The notes under the pieces were generated by a model. It searched no databases, was not told the origin of the DNA, and was given only the letters and a program-made list of their open reading frames with translations. DNA of 64,000 nt from Spirometra erinaceieuropaei. Taxonomy: Eukaryota > Platyhelminthes > Cestoda > Diphyllobothriidea > Diphyllobothriidae. The number at the start of each line of letters is the position of its first letter. The first letter of the stretch is position 1. The stretch lies in the NCBI GenBank assembly GCA_902702965.1, contig CACRXP010000010.1:2169934-2233933 (forward strand), written 5' to 3'. Shown in pieces: positions 1 to 11,312 of this stretch. The position numbers were made by a program, and so were the translations under genes.

Positions 1-1750
1 GACATAGCTCCAAACAAATTAGCACTTTCCCACCCTCCATCAAATCTTTGAAGTTCCGTCTTTCTAGTAACTGCTTACCTATAAATGCGGACTTTTAGAT
101 GCAGGACGATCTAACTTTTCCCATATTAATACTGCAGATACCTCGAACGGTTTTGCCTCTGTTTATTAGTCCGCAGAGCGTTCCCTCTTAATTATTGTCT
201 GACTTCGAAGGCCAACGACTCAACCAAGTGGGACGCTCAAAGTTTGTGTAAGAAGCAAGCGCAGCAGATGGTCGGACAGCGGGAACGATTAGATATGCAA
301 GCGAACCGTGCACGATAATCTTCCTTCTGGACCTTTTTGAATTCCTAGTCTATTCCAAATTCGGCATTGCTCTATACTACACAAATGCGAAAACGGGTAT
401 GTATGCGGTTAGATGAGCCTCCGGATATGGAATCGATTTTTCTTGTCGCAGGAATCACTATTGACGTGGAGAGTAGTGCGCATCAACAAGACGGTCTCAG
501 ACAACGTGCTGACTGTTAACTTGACATGGCGCATGAATGAACGGGATTCAGCTGCACAAGCAGGCGAATGCCCATGACGACGATCGAAGTTCAATAATGG
601 GACGACCAGACAGTTCTTTGACTTGCATCTGTATCTCTGGGTACGTCCACTTATTCCCCGTACTTTATTAGCGCAGTTAAGCTTCGTTTCTCATTCCTAC
701 AGATGGGCGATATTGATGAGGGACCAGTAAACTCGAACAGTTGTGGTCTGCTAAATCTTACAGTCAAAGTAAAACCACGACCAGAAAAGACCGAACTAAC
801 TGCGAGAAAAACATACGACGATCGGATTAATTCTTGCCTGAAATGGAGAAAATGAGGGAATAAAGGTGTTTGTCGTTGCGAAAGATCCGGAAGATGGGTC
901 CCAGATCCATGCAAAAGATTTTTTACCTTCACTGGTTCGTGGGGCAACTGATGCAACCTCCAAGGATTGTCGGGCGATCATTTTTATTTCTAAGACGTTT
1001 CTGACTAGAGTGGGTATTGGCTGGGAACCAAAGAGTAGTCTAGATTTGGTGTGCCGAAAGATCCAGGTGTCACGCCTAATCCATATAGACTGCGTTTGCC
1101 AATAGCCTATCCGAAATTATTCACTTTTCAATTTACTTAGAAATCAAGTCCGCAGATATGCCTTCGGGTGGACACATTTGTTACGCACGGAATGTAATAT
1201 CAAGAGCTGCGCCGGCGGACTTCCTCAGGTCGTCGTCCGGTAGCTTCTCGATTCCCTCAACAAATACTCACAATTATCCCTCTGATCTGAGTGAGGGCCT
1301 CAAGGTATGCGCATACTGCAATGGCAAGTTTACACTAGCGACCAGAGCCTGCGTACATAACTTTGCATCGTGAAGGTTAAACGTTTCCAGTCCGGTTGTC
1401 GGATTTCTGAACTCCGCTGTCAACAGTCCGACCTCCAGGACGAATAACTGGACCTTAAAAATACGGTCCTGTTTGCTTTGAGTGATAGCAGAGTTGCCGT
1501 TGAAAACTGTATACTAACGGAGCTAGGCGGATACCAATAACTTAATAACCACCCAGCGACTAGTACTGGACGCTTACACAGAACATATCCGCTGTCCAGG
1601 ACTTGTAGACCATTAAAACATGTCTACAAACTGAATGCAACAGCCTTTGATGACAGTAGCTGCATAAAACAGCTGACATTGAATAAATGTGGTCTGGCAA
1701 GCGGCTCTTCTGCTAACACGTCTTAGTGACTTTAACTGAATCTAGGGAAA
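1..1750. other. Left-edge stretch, no gene assigned
   Basis: No exon could be assigned with confidence. The pore exons of the TRPM gene should lie in this direction on the minus strand, but I did not find one here. A short open stretch at 866-1012 (+) and a 30-codon acidic stretch near 1170-1260 (-) have mildly protein-like composition but match no family I know. The DNA is moderately AT-rich. Confidence 0.4.
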
Positions 1751-1860
1751 CTTTTGGTTGGATACCAGTGTCGCAACACTCCGTTACTGATGCTAGTATT
1801 ATTGCAGTTAGTTACCCATACTGTAAGCGTTGGTAGAGTAGCATTGGCAGCCGTGGTGGC

Positions 1861-1862
<2 letters not shown>

Positions 1863-1891
<29 letters not shown>

Positions 1892-2035
1892 CTAATAGTA
1901 GGATTATTAGTAGTATTCGCCGTATCAGTGGTGGTAGACGGGGGAACAGTTTTCTTCAGTGTTGCGACACTGTATTCCTGCCAGTGGTAGTAATATTAGT
2001 AGTAACAGCGGTAGTAGTGGTAGTAGTAGCAGTAT

Positions 2036-2131
<96 letters not shown>

Positions 2132-2158
2132 TAGTAGTAGTAGTAGTAGTAGTAGTCC
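1863..2158. repeat. (GTA)n microsatellite block
   Basis: About 300 bp of imperfect GTA/AGT trinucleotide repeat, interrupted by GGT units. It is bracketed by a short repeat: TGTCGCAACACT near 1768 is the inverse of AGTGTTGCGACA near 1957 and of a one-mismatch copy near 2198. Reading frames through it encode only poly-Ser, poly-Val or poly-Leu and are not genes. Confidence 0.95.
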
Positions 2159-2289
2159 GCCCGTAAGACAGGCTGGTGGGGGAATAGACAATTCTAAGTG
2201 TTGCGACATTGTATTCCCGCCAAACTTTTAAATTCTATTAGGCGACAACTCAAAGGCTTCCACTTGCCTTTCGACCTTGGTAGAATTTT

Positions 2290-2495
2290 TGCGGCCAGTA
2301 CGTTATTACCGACAAAGACAATGGAGACTGGAATGGCCATTTCCGGCTTATTAGCCGTCGTCAGCCAGTCATACCCAACCCCGAAGTGTGGAACACCCGA
2401 GGCTCGAACTCGCAACCTGTAATTTAAAAGTCCACGCCTCCAACCACTGGGCCACGAGCTCGTTGCCTTGTCGGTTTCGATCGGGAATATACAAA
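2290..2495 (-). mobile_element. tRNA-derived SINE with intact hammerhead motif
   Basis: Read on the minus strand, this starts with a tRNA-like head: an A-box-like GTGGCCCAGTGGTTGGAGGC and a B-box-like GCGAGTTCGAGCCTC. A short GGGGTTGGGTAT linker and then a hammerhead fold at 2326-2370 follow. The body continues with TCCATTGTCTTTGTCGGTAA. The same layout recurs at 15.2, 40.4, 45.3, 45.6, 46.9, 47.2, 53.5 and 53.8 kb, which defines an interspersed family. Ends are approximate. Confidence 0.8.
2326..2370 (-). ncRNA. Hammerhead ribozyme motif (intact core), SINE copy 1
   Basis: On the minus strand, stem I is formed by GACTGG and CCAGTC (6 bp, perfect). The core reads CTGACGA, which fits CUGANGA. 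Stem II is CGGCT/AGCCG with an AATA loop. GAAA follows. Stem III is the very short AT..AT around GGCC. The predicted cleavage site is after ATT, just before CCAGTC. This is the layout of type I hammerheads with minimal stem III known from retroelements such as the schistosome Sm-alpha SINE. All required elements are visible; activity is inferred. Confidence 0.8.
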
Positions 2496-2539
2496 CTGCG
2501 CTAAGTACATCGCATAATCGTCGTTTGCGTCCACAATTC

Positions 2540-3290
2540 GTGTGGAGACGATACTGTAACTTCTACTTTGCTCATCCATCTTTGTTCCTTCAGGTTGCCT
2601 TGCCGTGATTAGCAATGGTTCCGTAACCCTTAGCCCTAACGCTTCATACGCATGTTATGTGATCCACCATACTGACAACACAGGTACTACCTAAAAGTTT
2701 TGATGCGTGTTTAATCGGTATTCCGCGGCTGCATAACACAGCTGTGAAGGAGTTCGACTCATCAGGGTGTCCCTCAGCATTCTTTGTGAGTTTTATTCCG
2801 GACGATTTACTCCAAGTTAGCGCATTGATTTCTGTGTAAGCTAAACAGCTGAAGTTGCTCTCCATGTCATGTCTACGCTGAAAGTTTTTCCAACGTCATC
2901 TAGGACGAGATTATTCATTAGGTCTCTGTGGTAATGAAGTGTCATAACAAAAAAACAAATCGCCGGATCCTCGGCAAACAAAAGATGACTTCAGACATTT
3001 AAAAGTCTCGAATTTTGACAACTTGTAAACATGTTAGTACTGGCAATGAAAAATTGAGCAGCTTGTTGAGCCATTCTTGATACCAACGTATTCGTACTGT
3101 TTGGCTTCTAATGCTTCATATGTAGGCTAAGCAGTAGCAAAGGGGAGCTAAAAAAGCTTCAGAACCTTATGTTGTAAACACTACCCGATGTCTCTCTATC
3201 AACTTAAACAGCCTATAACGCATAACGAGGAGAAAACTAGGTAGGGATAGTTGAAATGTCTCTGTCTTCCAGCTGGACACGAGAAAAGGA
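2540..3290. other. Intronic or intergenic stretch, nothing identified
   Basis: No coding exon, RNA gene or repeat family recognised. The sequence has many stops in all frames and no domain-like peptide. Confidence 0.4.
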
Positions 3291-3324
3291 GCCTCCGTAA
3301 TGCAGGGGAGTTTGCGGTAAGTTT

Positions 3325-3420
3325 GCGGGAGTTTGGGTAACGGTTAAGGTTAGAATTAGAGCTGATGTTAGGTCAAGGGCAAGATTGAAGTTGAAGGCGG
3401 GGCTAGGGTTAGGACATGGA
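3325..3420 (+). repeat. Degenerate telomere-like GGTTAG repeats
   Basis: About 100 bp of imperfect units resembling GGTTAG/GGGTTAG. Similar tracts occur at 43635-43745 (+) and as CCCTAA-like units at 53233-53295. It looks like an old low-complexity or interstitial telomere-like tract, not a chromosome end. Confidence 0.5.
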
Positions 3421-3754
3421 GGCAGGGACCCTTCCTGGAATTTAACGAAAGGTCCCCGTTATTACTGAATTCCTGGCCCGCATTACGCCGGGGAGGTGAC
3501 ACAAAAACGACACCCACCAAAAACTAAGGTATACCTTAAGGAATCTAACTTGTCAATGAACAGTTACCTCTTTTTTAGGTTGAGGTTTTTTGGGTCTCCC
3601 TGTGATAATCAGATTCACTCTATTCGACGCGAATTTCTCGCGGGCGGATATGGTCGTCCGACTGACAAAACCCTCTGTTCGGTTAAAGAGGCCCTAAAAC
3701 CTGGGTGTTTTTTCTATCACAACGAGCAGGACAAGAGATGTCATGGTTACTCAC

Positions 3755-3985
3755 GTGACTAGCTTCATAACACCGGTCCAGAACCCGCACGATGGCGGCC
3801 TCCATTTGCAGTTTCTGTGTTTGCATGCGCAGCCGGCCGTCCGTGTCGTAAAGCGGCAGGTACTTGGCAATCTTGTCGTAGAGGTTGCAGCCAATCAGAC
3901 CCAAGGAGACGGGTTCACGTGCGAGACGCCAGAAGAGGGCAACCATTTTGGGGCGATCGAAGAAGACGGCCCAAATGAAGAGCTC
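3755..3985 (-). CDS. TRPM: TRPM-like channel, exon in TRPM homology region
   Basis: This exon codes for 77 residues in phase 0 at both ends. It opens ELFIWAVFFDRPKMVALFW and continues with LIGCNLYDKIAKY and a closing LDRCYEASH. TRPM channels have the same pattern in the pre-membrane homology region: L-hydrophobic-WAV...MA.FFW, then ACKLYK-type, then LLDQCY. The acceptor is TTCTACCCCACAG and the donor is a consensus GTGAGT. It follows the 12255-12679 exon in phase after an 8.3 kb intron. The next expected segment, leading to the first membrane span, was not found between here and position 1. Base composition is clearly more GC-rich than the flanking intron. Confidence 0.88.
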
Positions 3986-4139
3986 CTGTGGGGTAGAAAA
4001 GTACAGCTCGGCAGGCTGCTTATTAAGGAGGCATTGTGGTCTGGAGAGATTTTAAAATGTCTGTCCCCTAAATAAACGAATTAGGCTCCGTTGGGTTCCC
4101 CTTGCTCCAGGACCTTATTGGAACGTAATCTTTTGTTGT

Positions 4140-4515
4140 CTTTTAAAGCGCTAACAGGACAGACTGGGCGCATGTTCGAATCGCGCATACACGAGCATAA
4201 GCTGGCTGTGCGACAAGGCGACGCATTATCACAAGTGGCCGCCCACACCTACGAAATGGCCCACGAGTTTAACTTCGAAGCCACAAAAATAGTCACCCAA
4301 GCCGGAAACAAAACAGGCCGAGAATGGATTGAAGCCTGGGCCTCGGATGAGAACTCAATCAATCGATCTATCGCTCTGGCGCCGGCGTACAGAGCCCCGC
4401 GTAGTCACCCCCAGTCTTGCGCCGTCGGTCGATGATTGGCCTACATGCCCTATAATTGTCGCTTGTTCTGTTGCTGCTGCTACTACCTCTCACGATGGAC
4501 TCCTGTACGGACCTA
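4140..4515 (+). mobile_element. Penelope-like element fragment, GIY-YIG 3' part
   Basis: The reading frame from about 4150 gives RMFESRIHEHKLAVRQGDAL, then SQVAAHTYEMAHEFNF, EATKIVTQAGNKTGREWIEA and ENSINRSIALAPAYRA. This is the distal part of the GIY-YIG endonuclease domain of flatworm PLEs (R..EH, then RE..EAW, then SINR..L..AYR). The YVGET start of the domain is lost or altered. The tail (4390-4510) is the unit that reappears as the arms of the fold-back at 5179-5654. It is a dead fragment lying inside a TRPM intron on the opposite strand. Confidence 0.75.
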
Positions 4516-5178
4516 GTTACTTTCAGTAGGAAGTGTCAACAGGACAACAGCCCTATTGCTATTCCAATTAGCGAATCTCTCGAGCATTGCAAAAAACACG
4601 ATGTGGATTAGTAAGGAACTAATATCTAGGCAACAGGTAGAACAGCGTAATGGATATTGTTCGTCTTAGCCATACGCGGATGAATTTTACGGAAGTCTGT
4701 CACTCTAATATCCCTGTGACGTTTTAAGCGTAATTATTAAAGCCAGTTGTAAGCACACGAGCCTTTCCTGCAGTCTACGTACATTTCACTGTGCAAAACA
4801 ACTATCCTGACTTCTTTTGATTCCATCTGAGCCTAATTTCTGAGTTTCTGGCGTCAGAACATTCCATCCTATATGCACTCTTCTAAGGCTCCAGAAATGT
4901 CGGACGAAAGTGGATAGTTGGAAGTCCCTTCATTGGCGGTTCTAAAGGGTAAAATAACGCAAGTCTATATGCTGCTCAAACTACGAGACATAGCTGAGGT
5001 CTGGTACAAATAAAGAAGAAGTCTAACATTGTAACCGTTTTGGCCTGATGAAGAGTTACTGAAAACACGTGTTCGCCAATTTGACTTTTCAATTGCAACA
5101 TGGGGAATATTCGCTGAACTTAGAAGTCTAACAGTTAAGAAAGTTTTGGTCGGAAAACATGACACTGAGAATGATGGC

Positions 5179-5654
5179 GAAATTTCGAGTTCCAGGTGTA
5201 TGCATACGTGAAGAAGAAGAGTCGAGCACCGGAACACTTTGTTTATTGTCCTGAACTTTCAGACGCGTGCAGGAGTCCATCGTGAGAGGTAGTAGCAGCA
5301 GCAACAGAACAAGCGACAATTATAGGGCATGTAGGCCAATCATCGACCGACGGCGCAAGACTGGGGGTGACTACGTAGGGCTCTGTACGTCGGCGCCAGA
5401 TCGATAAATCTACTGACCGAGTTCTCATCCGAGGCCCAGGCGCCGACGAACAGAGCCCTGCGTAGTCACCTCCAGTCGTGCGCCGTCGGTCGGTGATTGG
5501 CCTATATGCCCTATACCTGTCGCTTGTTCTGTTGCTGCTACTACCTCTCACGATGGACTCCTGCACGAGTCTGAAAGTTCAGGACAATAAACAAAGTGTT
5601 CCGGTGCTCGACTTTTCTTCTTCACTTATGCATACACCTGGAACTCGAAATTTC
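5179..5654. repeat. Fold-back element from PLE tail
   Basis: Two arms of about 217 bp (5179-5397 and 5439-5654) are inverted copies separated by 41 bp. Both carry the GGCGCCGACG end and the CTCACGATGGACTCCTG segment. A third, direct partial copy lies at 4390-4510 next to a PLE endonuclease fragment. This shows that the arms derive from the 3' part of a PLE. The arms differ by several substitutions and small indels. Confidence 0.85.
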
Positions 5655-5699
5655 ACCTTCATTCGTGAGCTGATGGTATTCGAATCACCAATAAATGCT

Positions 5700-7365
5700 C
5701 ACATCCCCTTACCAAACGAACTGAGCTTTCGTCCGGCTTCCTGCATATCAGGTCTCAGGTGCCTGAGAGAGGGTTTTTGACTAATCACATTATCCATAAA
5801 TCCCAGCAACTTCCCTAAGTCTATCAAGTTTCTGTGTGTGTAGAGCACAATGTTGTGCAGTAGTGTTCACGGATTCCTTCTAAATGCGGAACAGAAACGG
5901 GATTTTCCGTTTTACTTTGGGGTCCGTAGTATAGCCCAGTCCGGCAGTCGCACAATGATTAGCAGTCATTAATCAATAACCAATGGAGACTAAGGAAACG
6001 CAGCCTAACATGACTACTTTAGAATTATTTGCTTTCAGCGGTCAGTTGTGCGCTTGTTCCATGCTGAATATCGCTGGAACTTGAACACAGGTCATCTGAC
6101 CTAAAACCATTTGACTTCCGGAGTTTAAATTACGGTTTTTACACACAGTCCGTTGTACTTGATAATATTCAAAGACACAAAGCGGTGGCTTCAAACCTTT
6201 TCTTCCAGTTGCATAACCGTATGGTCCAGTGACGACGGCATATAAGCCATAAATGATTATTAACGTTTTCCAGCTCTTTGTCTGTAATGTCCGTTAGTTA
6301 GTACTGGACCTTTAAAGACTGTACTGACTACAAGCAAGAAAGGTGTGGCAAAAATTTCTAAGATTTTAAAATTTTAAGAAGGGATTTCACGGCTTATTGA
6401 CGAAAGTGAAAAGACTGTTTCACCCAAAATTTGCTTCGCAACTTCAGAATGTGTACGAAGTCGGTCTTAAGGGTGGACTACTAAGTAGATGCACGTGTGT
6501 ACATGGTTAATCAGCTGTACGGTTTGATTTCCGAATTTCTCACAAAATGATGACCTGAGATGCGATTTTCACGATGTTTATGTGGTTTGTTTGCCATATG
6601 CACCTGTGCATGGTGTTTTATGGAGCAGTGATGCTTATTTAAGGGTTGCCCAGTATAGACTTCAAAGTGACCGAAATACATAATATAAAAATGGATTGTA
6701 TGAAAAAAGACGTAAACTGAATCATCTTCTACCCTTTTGTCAGTCCGTTTGATAGCGGGTTAGGCAAAGATTGTATGTTAAAGGTCTGAATTAAAATTTT
6801 CTTCGTTATTTGTCCCCCTTGGTCATCTCAATTCACTCCCGCTGACGCATAAATAAAAACTTTCAGACGTTCCGTAGTGCGCCAAAATGAAGAGGGATCC
6901 ACGAAAGTAAAACAACGTTCCGCCGTTAATTTTGCTCATAAGATTAATAATTTTTGAAAAGTGCTGTTCCTCATATGTTGGAATTCCTCGCGTTTGACCG
7001 TCATACCATGGATACAATGATCCGTTCACTGAGGTTCCCACTGTATCGGTTTTACAGTGGAATTTACCATTTCTATATGAAGGGATTGTCAAAAGCATTA
7101 CGCCTACCAAACCCGTTCACTGATACTTTCGTTATCATGACCGTCCAGACGGGACTTGCAGTGGCTGGCTTATCTCATGAAACGTTTACCGAAAAGGTTA
7201 CTTCGGTGAGGCTGTAACATTTACGGTCATTCAACACACTTTCAAAATACTTCAGTTACATCACGATACAGTCATCGAATGGGCTTCTTTTCGACTGTCT
7301 GCAAAAACCCATACTCGATAAAAAGTGACTACTTAGTAGTACGGATTTTTCCCATCGATTTTCCA
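5700..7365. other. AT-rich intronic DNA, nothing identified
   Basis: This part of the 8.3 kb TRPM intron contains only short open frames without recognisable domains. Confidence 0.4.
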
Positions 7366-7620
7366 CACCCTCATAAATCCGCATATGTCTTACAGAAAAA
7401 ATGAATGAAAAAGTTTTTCCTGTACTCGTTTGGTATAAAGATACGTCTTATCCGAGGTTTTCACATGAAGAAAAGGTACATTTAGGTTTTTAAACAACGT
7501 CTTCAGTTCCCGGATAATTTTGAACTAGACCTGAAGTTATATTTGCGAACGGAGTTCCTAAACTACACGCAGCATACCTTTCACATAAGGAAAACCATGC
7601 ATTTCTCTACCCTCTCAAAA
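7366..7620 (+). repeat. Diverged copy of the 11.3-12.0 kb inverted-repeat element
   Basis: This stretch aligns by eye with 11400-11640. It shares TACGTCTT, TCCCGGATAATTTTGAAC (compare TCCCGAATAATTTTGAAC), CCTAAACTACA and AAGGAAAACC in the same order and spacing. It therefore belongs to the same non-autonomous repeat family. Ends are approximate. Confidence 0.6.
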
Positions 7621-9900
7621 AGACATCTTATAATGATAATAAGCTTTTGCAATGGACGTGCGCCATGTAACAGTAGTAGACGAACAGGTAAAGTATTATT
7701 TAATTTGATATTTCACGTTCGTAGAAAATTCCAGGATTACATACCTTTTAAACCTGTTTAAACTAGACTTGTATTCTGCTAAAACGCTGTTTAAGTACGC
7801 ATTTGACAGAATTTATCGACAGGAAAGAATGTCTTAGGCATTAGTACCGTTTTTGGTCTAAAGAGTACTTAGATTGAAATTTACCAGATCCCGCTTAATC
7901 AGACGGTGCCTTTTGGTAGCTATAGTAAGCATACGAGAGGGATTCCGGGATACGTGAACGGTTTAGAACAATTTATGGAAATCCTTAAATTGACGCATAT
8001 AGAGTGGTACGTGGTCCATAAAGCGTCTACTAGCTGCTGTTCTCTCTCTTCTCATCATACAATCGGACAAAATATTTTGACCAACGTCAAAGCAGAACTT
8101 ACCCGATATGGATGTACCAGGACTTTTCGTTGGAAAGCAGCCTAGTAAAACAAAGACAGGCAGAATTATAAGTGTGCTGTCCCTGTTTACCGTTCGTATT
8201 TATTTTTTTCAGAATTACAGACAGGATATATTATAGGTACGCAGTCCTTTGCACGATCACTTTTTAACGCGTGGTCCTTACGAAGAGGCAAACAATGCAA
8301 TTAGAAGAACAAAACGAAAATTTAGTAAAATTACAGGCAACTGCGGCTATCAGAACATTTTTAGGGGAGACTATGAAAAGTCGGCATGTGGCGCAATCAG
8401 AATGCACCTGCTGCGAGACGGAGTCCAGGTGCCAACGCGACACCTTACCGCGGAGCCATCGTACAATTTGTCAGTTGTGCTTTTTAGCAGATACTTCTCG
8501 CCACAACGAAAATTCCCTGCGTCCTGCTAGGTAGGTGCAGTCGTGAGACTTTCCATGCATCTACCTCACTCTCTCCCCCCACCCCATCGTGTTCCTAAGA
8601 CGACTGCAGGCGGACGTGTGCACAGTAGCTGACCCAACTAAACAGTCCATCCTCGTCTGCAACAAACGACCTGATCCCTAGCTCACTTTGAACAGGGGGC
8701 TGTTTGTGGGAGCGCTCGTAGCTCACGTAAGCGAGAGATCATATCTAGGAGGAACAACTGTAGCCTAATCTTTGGTCCTGAGTACGAATGTGTAGTCTTA
8801 TCAGCTGGCAACCTTCCAAGCCACGACTGATAGCGCACCTCGGTAGTTTTAAAGCACGTTCGGCTGCTCAAAGGGAGGAAATAAATGCAGGATCCAGGCT
8901 GGGTCTCTACCCTCTTCCGTGAATCAGTGACCCAATCGAGTCAAGAAGACAGGAGATAGGAGTACTCTGGATGACGTTACGAAAACTCACAATTTATTGC
9001 GTGTTCCACGGGCTCCAATCCCACGGAAGTTATACTTGGCATTCGACACTTCGACCTTCCTTTACCACGATCTCCACCGTGTGTCCAACAGCAGGATAGA
9101 CGCAGGGATGGTGAATATCAGGTAAATTAGCTTATAGTAATGTTAGACTTGCGCTGCATCTACCGCACTCCTCTTCTCCCATACCTGGGCTCGGTGTCAT
9201 GACAGTATCAAGAAGGCCGGAGGTGGGCGAGGGCGTAGGTGGCTGCCGTTTCATGAACCTACATCAAGACATGCCACCACATCCCTAGTCTATGCACAAA
9301 CAGCCAGGATTTCACACAACGAGAAAAGGAGTGCTGCTCGAATCTCCCTGGTGTGAGAGTGCCACCGAGGTCATATTAAGCTGGAGTCATCGCAGTCTGA
9401 CTAATAGTCCACCATCTGGCCACTGGACGGACAAGCACACTCTGGACAAATCGCGAGGTCTCAGTTGACTCCTCAGTTGGCACCATTTCAAGCCGTCGCG
9501 GTCCGGCACCTGTTTCAGAGGAGAACCCCGTTATCGCATCAGCCGACCACCTCTCAAGCCACGGCTTTTGGCGCCCTCTAGGAGATTCAAAGGCGTTCGA
9601 GTTACTGAGGCGATGAATGCTCCGATTTACTCTGGGAAACGTATTCCCCGACATCGATCTCACCTCCCCCCACTCTCCTCTCCCCTGTGTCAGTGCGTCG
9701 TCTGAGCACAATGCTCAGTACAGCCCCAAAAAACGCTCGACATGGCACAATATAGCCCCCGTTCTGGAACAAAGCAACATGACACACAGTCAACTGAAGG
9801 ACAGATATCAAATTGCAATCCCTATAAAACCTGCTGAGATCAAAATGTTGGGCTGGAAGCAGTCTGGCAAGTTATTGGGTACCTAGAGGGATTTTTCAAC
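7620..9900. other. Intronic DNA with repeat debris
   Basis: No exon recognised. Pieces near 8555-8690 and 9150-9240 share CATCTACC(T/G)CACTCT and C(A/G)GTCC(A/G)TC-type segments with 39120-39190, 46060-46190 and 55740-55820, which points to an interspersed repeat. The open frame at 8271-8534 (+) has a run of Cys residues but matches no family I know. Confidence 0.4.
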
Positions 9901-10159
9901 CATTCACGCATAATATAACACGATAACAAGTTGCTGATACAAGCGAAGATGCGGGTTTCACGAACTAGTTGAAAAGAAGTAGAACATATCACCAGTGACA
10001 GTCGAAGCAAAGGGTAATGTTGGCACAAGGAGTGTAGTATTTATAGCACATGGCAGCTGTGGGATCATATGTGTGGTGTAATTAACAGCTCTCGCAACCG
10101 CCGCTGGGGTCGTGATTGATGCGATGATGGTTTGTCAGTCCACGTCCGAGTCGTTAATT

Positions 10160-10580
10160 ATCACGTGTTGGATGCTGGTGTGACGATTTCTCGGCAAATT
10201 GGCTCACTGTTACTGGGATTATTGCTCGTCCACGCCCTCCCCACGTGACTGATGCCCCTGTCCAGGGAAAATCTCAGCACGGAATACGGTAACGGGAGGT
10301 CATTGCGCTTGTTGATGGATTGCGGGCCTGAGAACCATGACTCGAGCAGCACGCGGTTCACGCGGTTGTTACCCCCTGCGAGGATTTCGGCCTCTTGAAA
10401 CTTGAAACTATAGCCGGGTCCCGTCGAATGAGCCGCCACCTGGGAGGTAGCGTCTCCCCGCCTCACTGCTGCTGTGTGCTCGGCAATTCGTGTCCGGAAT
10501 AATCTCCCAGTTTCTTCGACGTAGTTGCTTTGTCTGCAACTGCACCAGATCCAGTAAACGTCAGACTAATAAATTTCTTG
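10160..10580 (-). mobile_element. Penelope-like element fragment, GIY-YIG domain
   Basis: On the minus strand the frame reads NYVEETGRLFRTRIAEHTAA, then VRRGDATSQVAAHS, FKFQEAEILAGG, VLLESWFSGPQSINKRNDLP and PYSVLR. These match the PLE GIY-YIG endonuclease: YVGET.R....R..EH, then RELLESW, then SIN. The key Gly of YVGET is Glu here. About 70 residues before the end are frame-interrupted. It is a decayed copy within a TRPM intron. Confidence 0.8.
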
Positions 10581-10700
10581 TTCCAGTGATCGCATCCTTG
10601 TCTTCTGAACTGCTTCCTGGAACTCGCCTGTTCGCTTCTATCCGCTATATAGATCTCTCAGTCACCGCGCCCAGTTCTCTCATCAGACAACTGATTGGCT
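10553..10700 (+). mobile_element. PLE terminal module, plus orientation
   Basis: It starts AAACGTCAGACTAATAAA and continues with TTCTTGTTCCAGTGATCGCA and TCTTCTGAACT. The same module occurs at 33996-34075 (+) and, inverted, at 10890-10985 and 13500-13590. It begins inside the hammerhead-like motif, so only the part after GAAA is present. Confidence 0.6.
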
Positions 10701-10971
10701 AGGAGAGCGGACTGGTTTTTGAAGAGAGAGAGAAGATAGAGTAAGATCGAATGTTTCATTACATGCTTCTCAATGTAACCAATCAGATGCACTTGAATCT
10801 ATCATGATGCGCTATGAGCTGTGACTTTGAGGGCTGCTAACTGATGGGATAACACGGTCCTCCTTCCAGAATGAAAAGTTACACTACAATAGCTCCTAAA
10901 CAGGCAAAAATGCGAGTCCCATGAACTAGTTATTAAGAAATAGAAGCGATCGCTGGAACAAGAGCTTTATT

Positions 10972-11015
10972 TGCTTGACGTTTCGGATTCTCCCTCGAAC
11001 CCATCATCTGAGACA
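10972..11015 (-). ncRNA. PLE hammerhead-like motif, degenerate copy
   Basis: On the minus strand the core is CAGATGA (expected CTGATGA). Stem II is GGGTTC/GAATCC (one G-T type mismatch) around GAGGGA, followed by GAAAC, GTC and AAGCA. The upstream TGTCT can pair partly with AAGCA as stem I. It is the same motif as 33972-34015, with core position 4 changed. Confidence 0.55.
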
Positions 11016-11312
11016 GAGGCAGAAACGAGTCACTGCCTCAACGCACATCATTGAGGCATTGTCAGCGTCTACAGCGCAAGGTCAAAATTACAAAACTTGA
11101 AGAATCTAATATCTCCACACTCCATGGTCTTAATTCGTTTGTCAGTCAGGCGGCACATCGGAAGAACGCAAAGGCAACTGACAACTCGATCAGTCGAACA
11201 CCGGTCAGATGACCGTTCAGAGGAGGAGCATTCGGTACAAGAAACTGGTCATGCTGTCGATCTGGAGTCGAGGGTTAAGGTACGCCTGTACGGAGGCACG
11301 ACCCGCGGGCTT

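Noticed and set aside
866..1105. 79-codon open frame (+) with an acidic N-terminal stretch
   Set aside because: Composition is plausible, but there is no recognised domain and no convincing splice boundary at its end.
1925..2231. Long open frames of Ser, Val or Leu on both strands
   Set aside because: They only translate the (GTA)n repeat.
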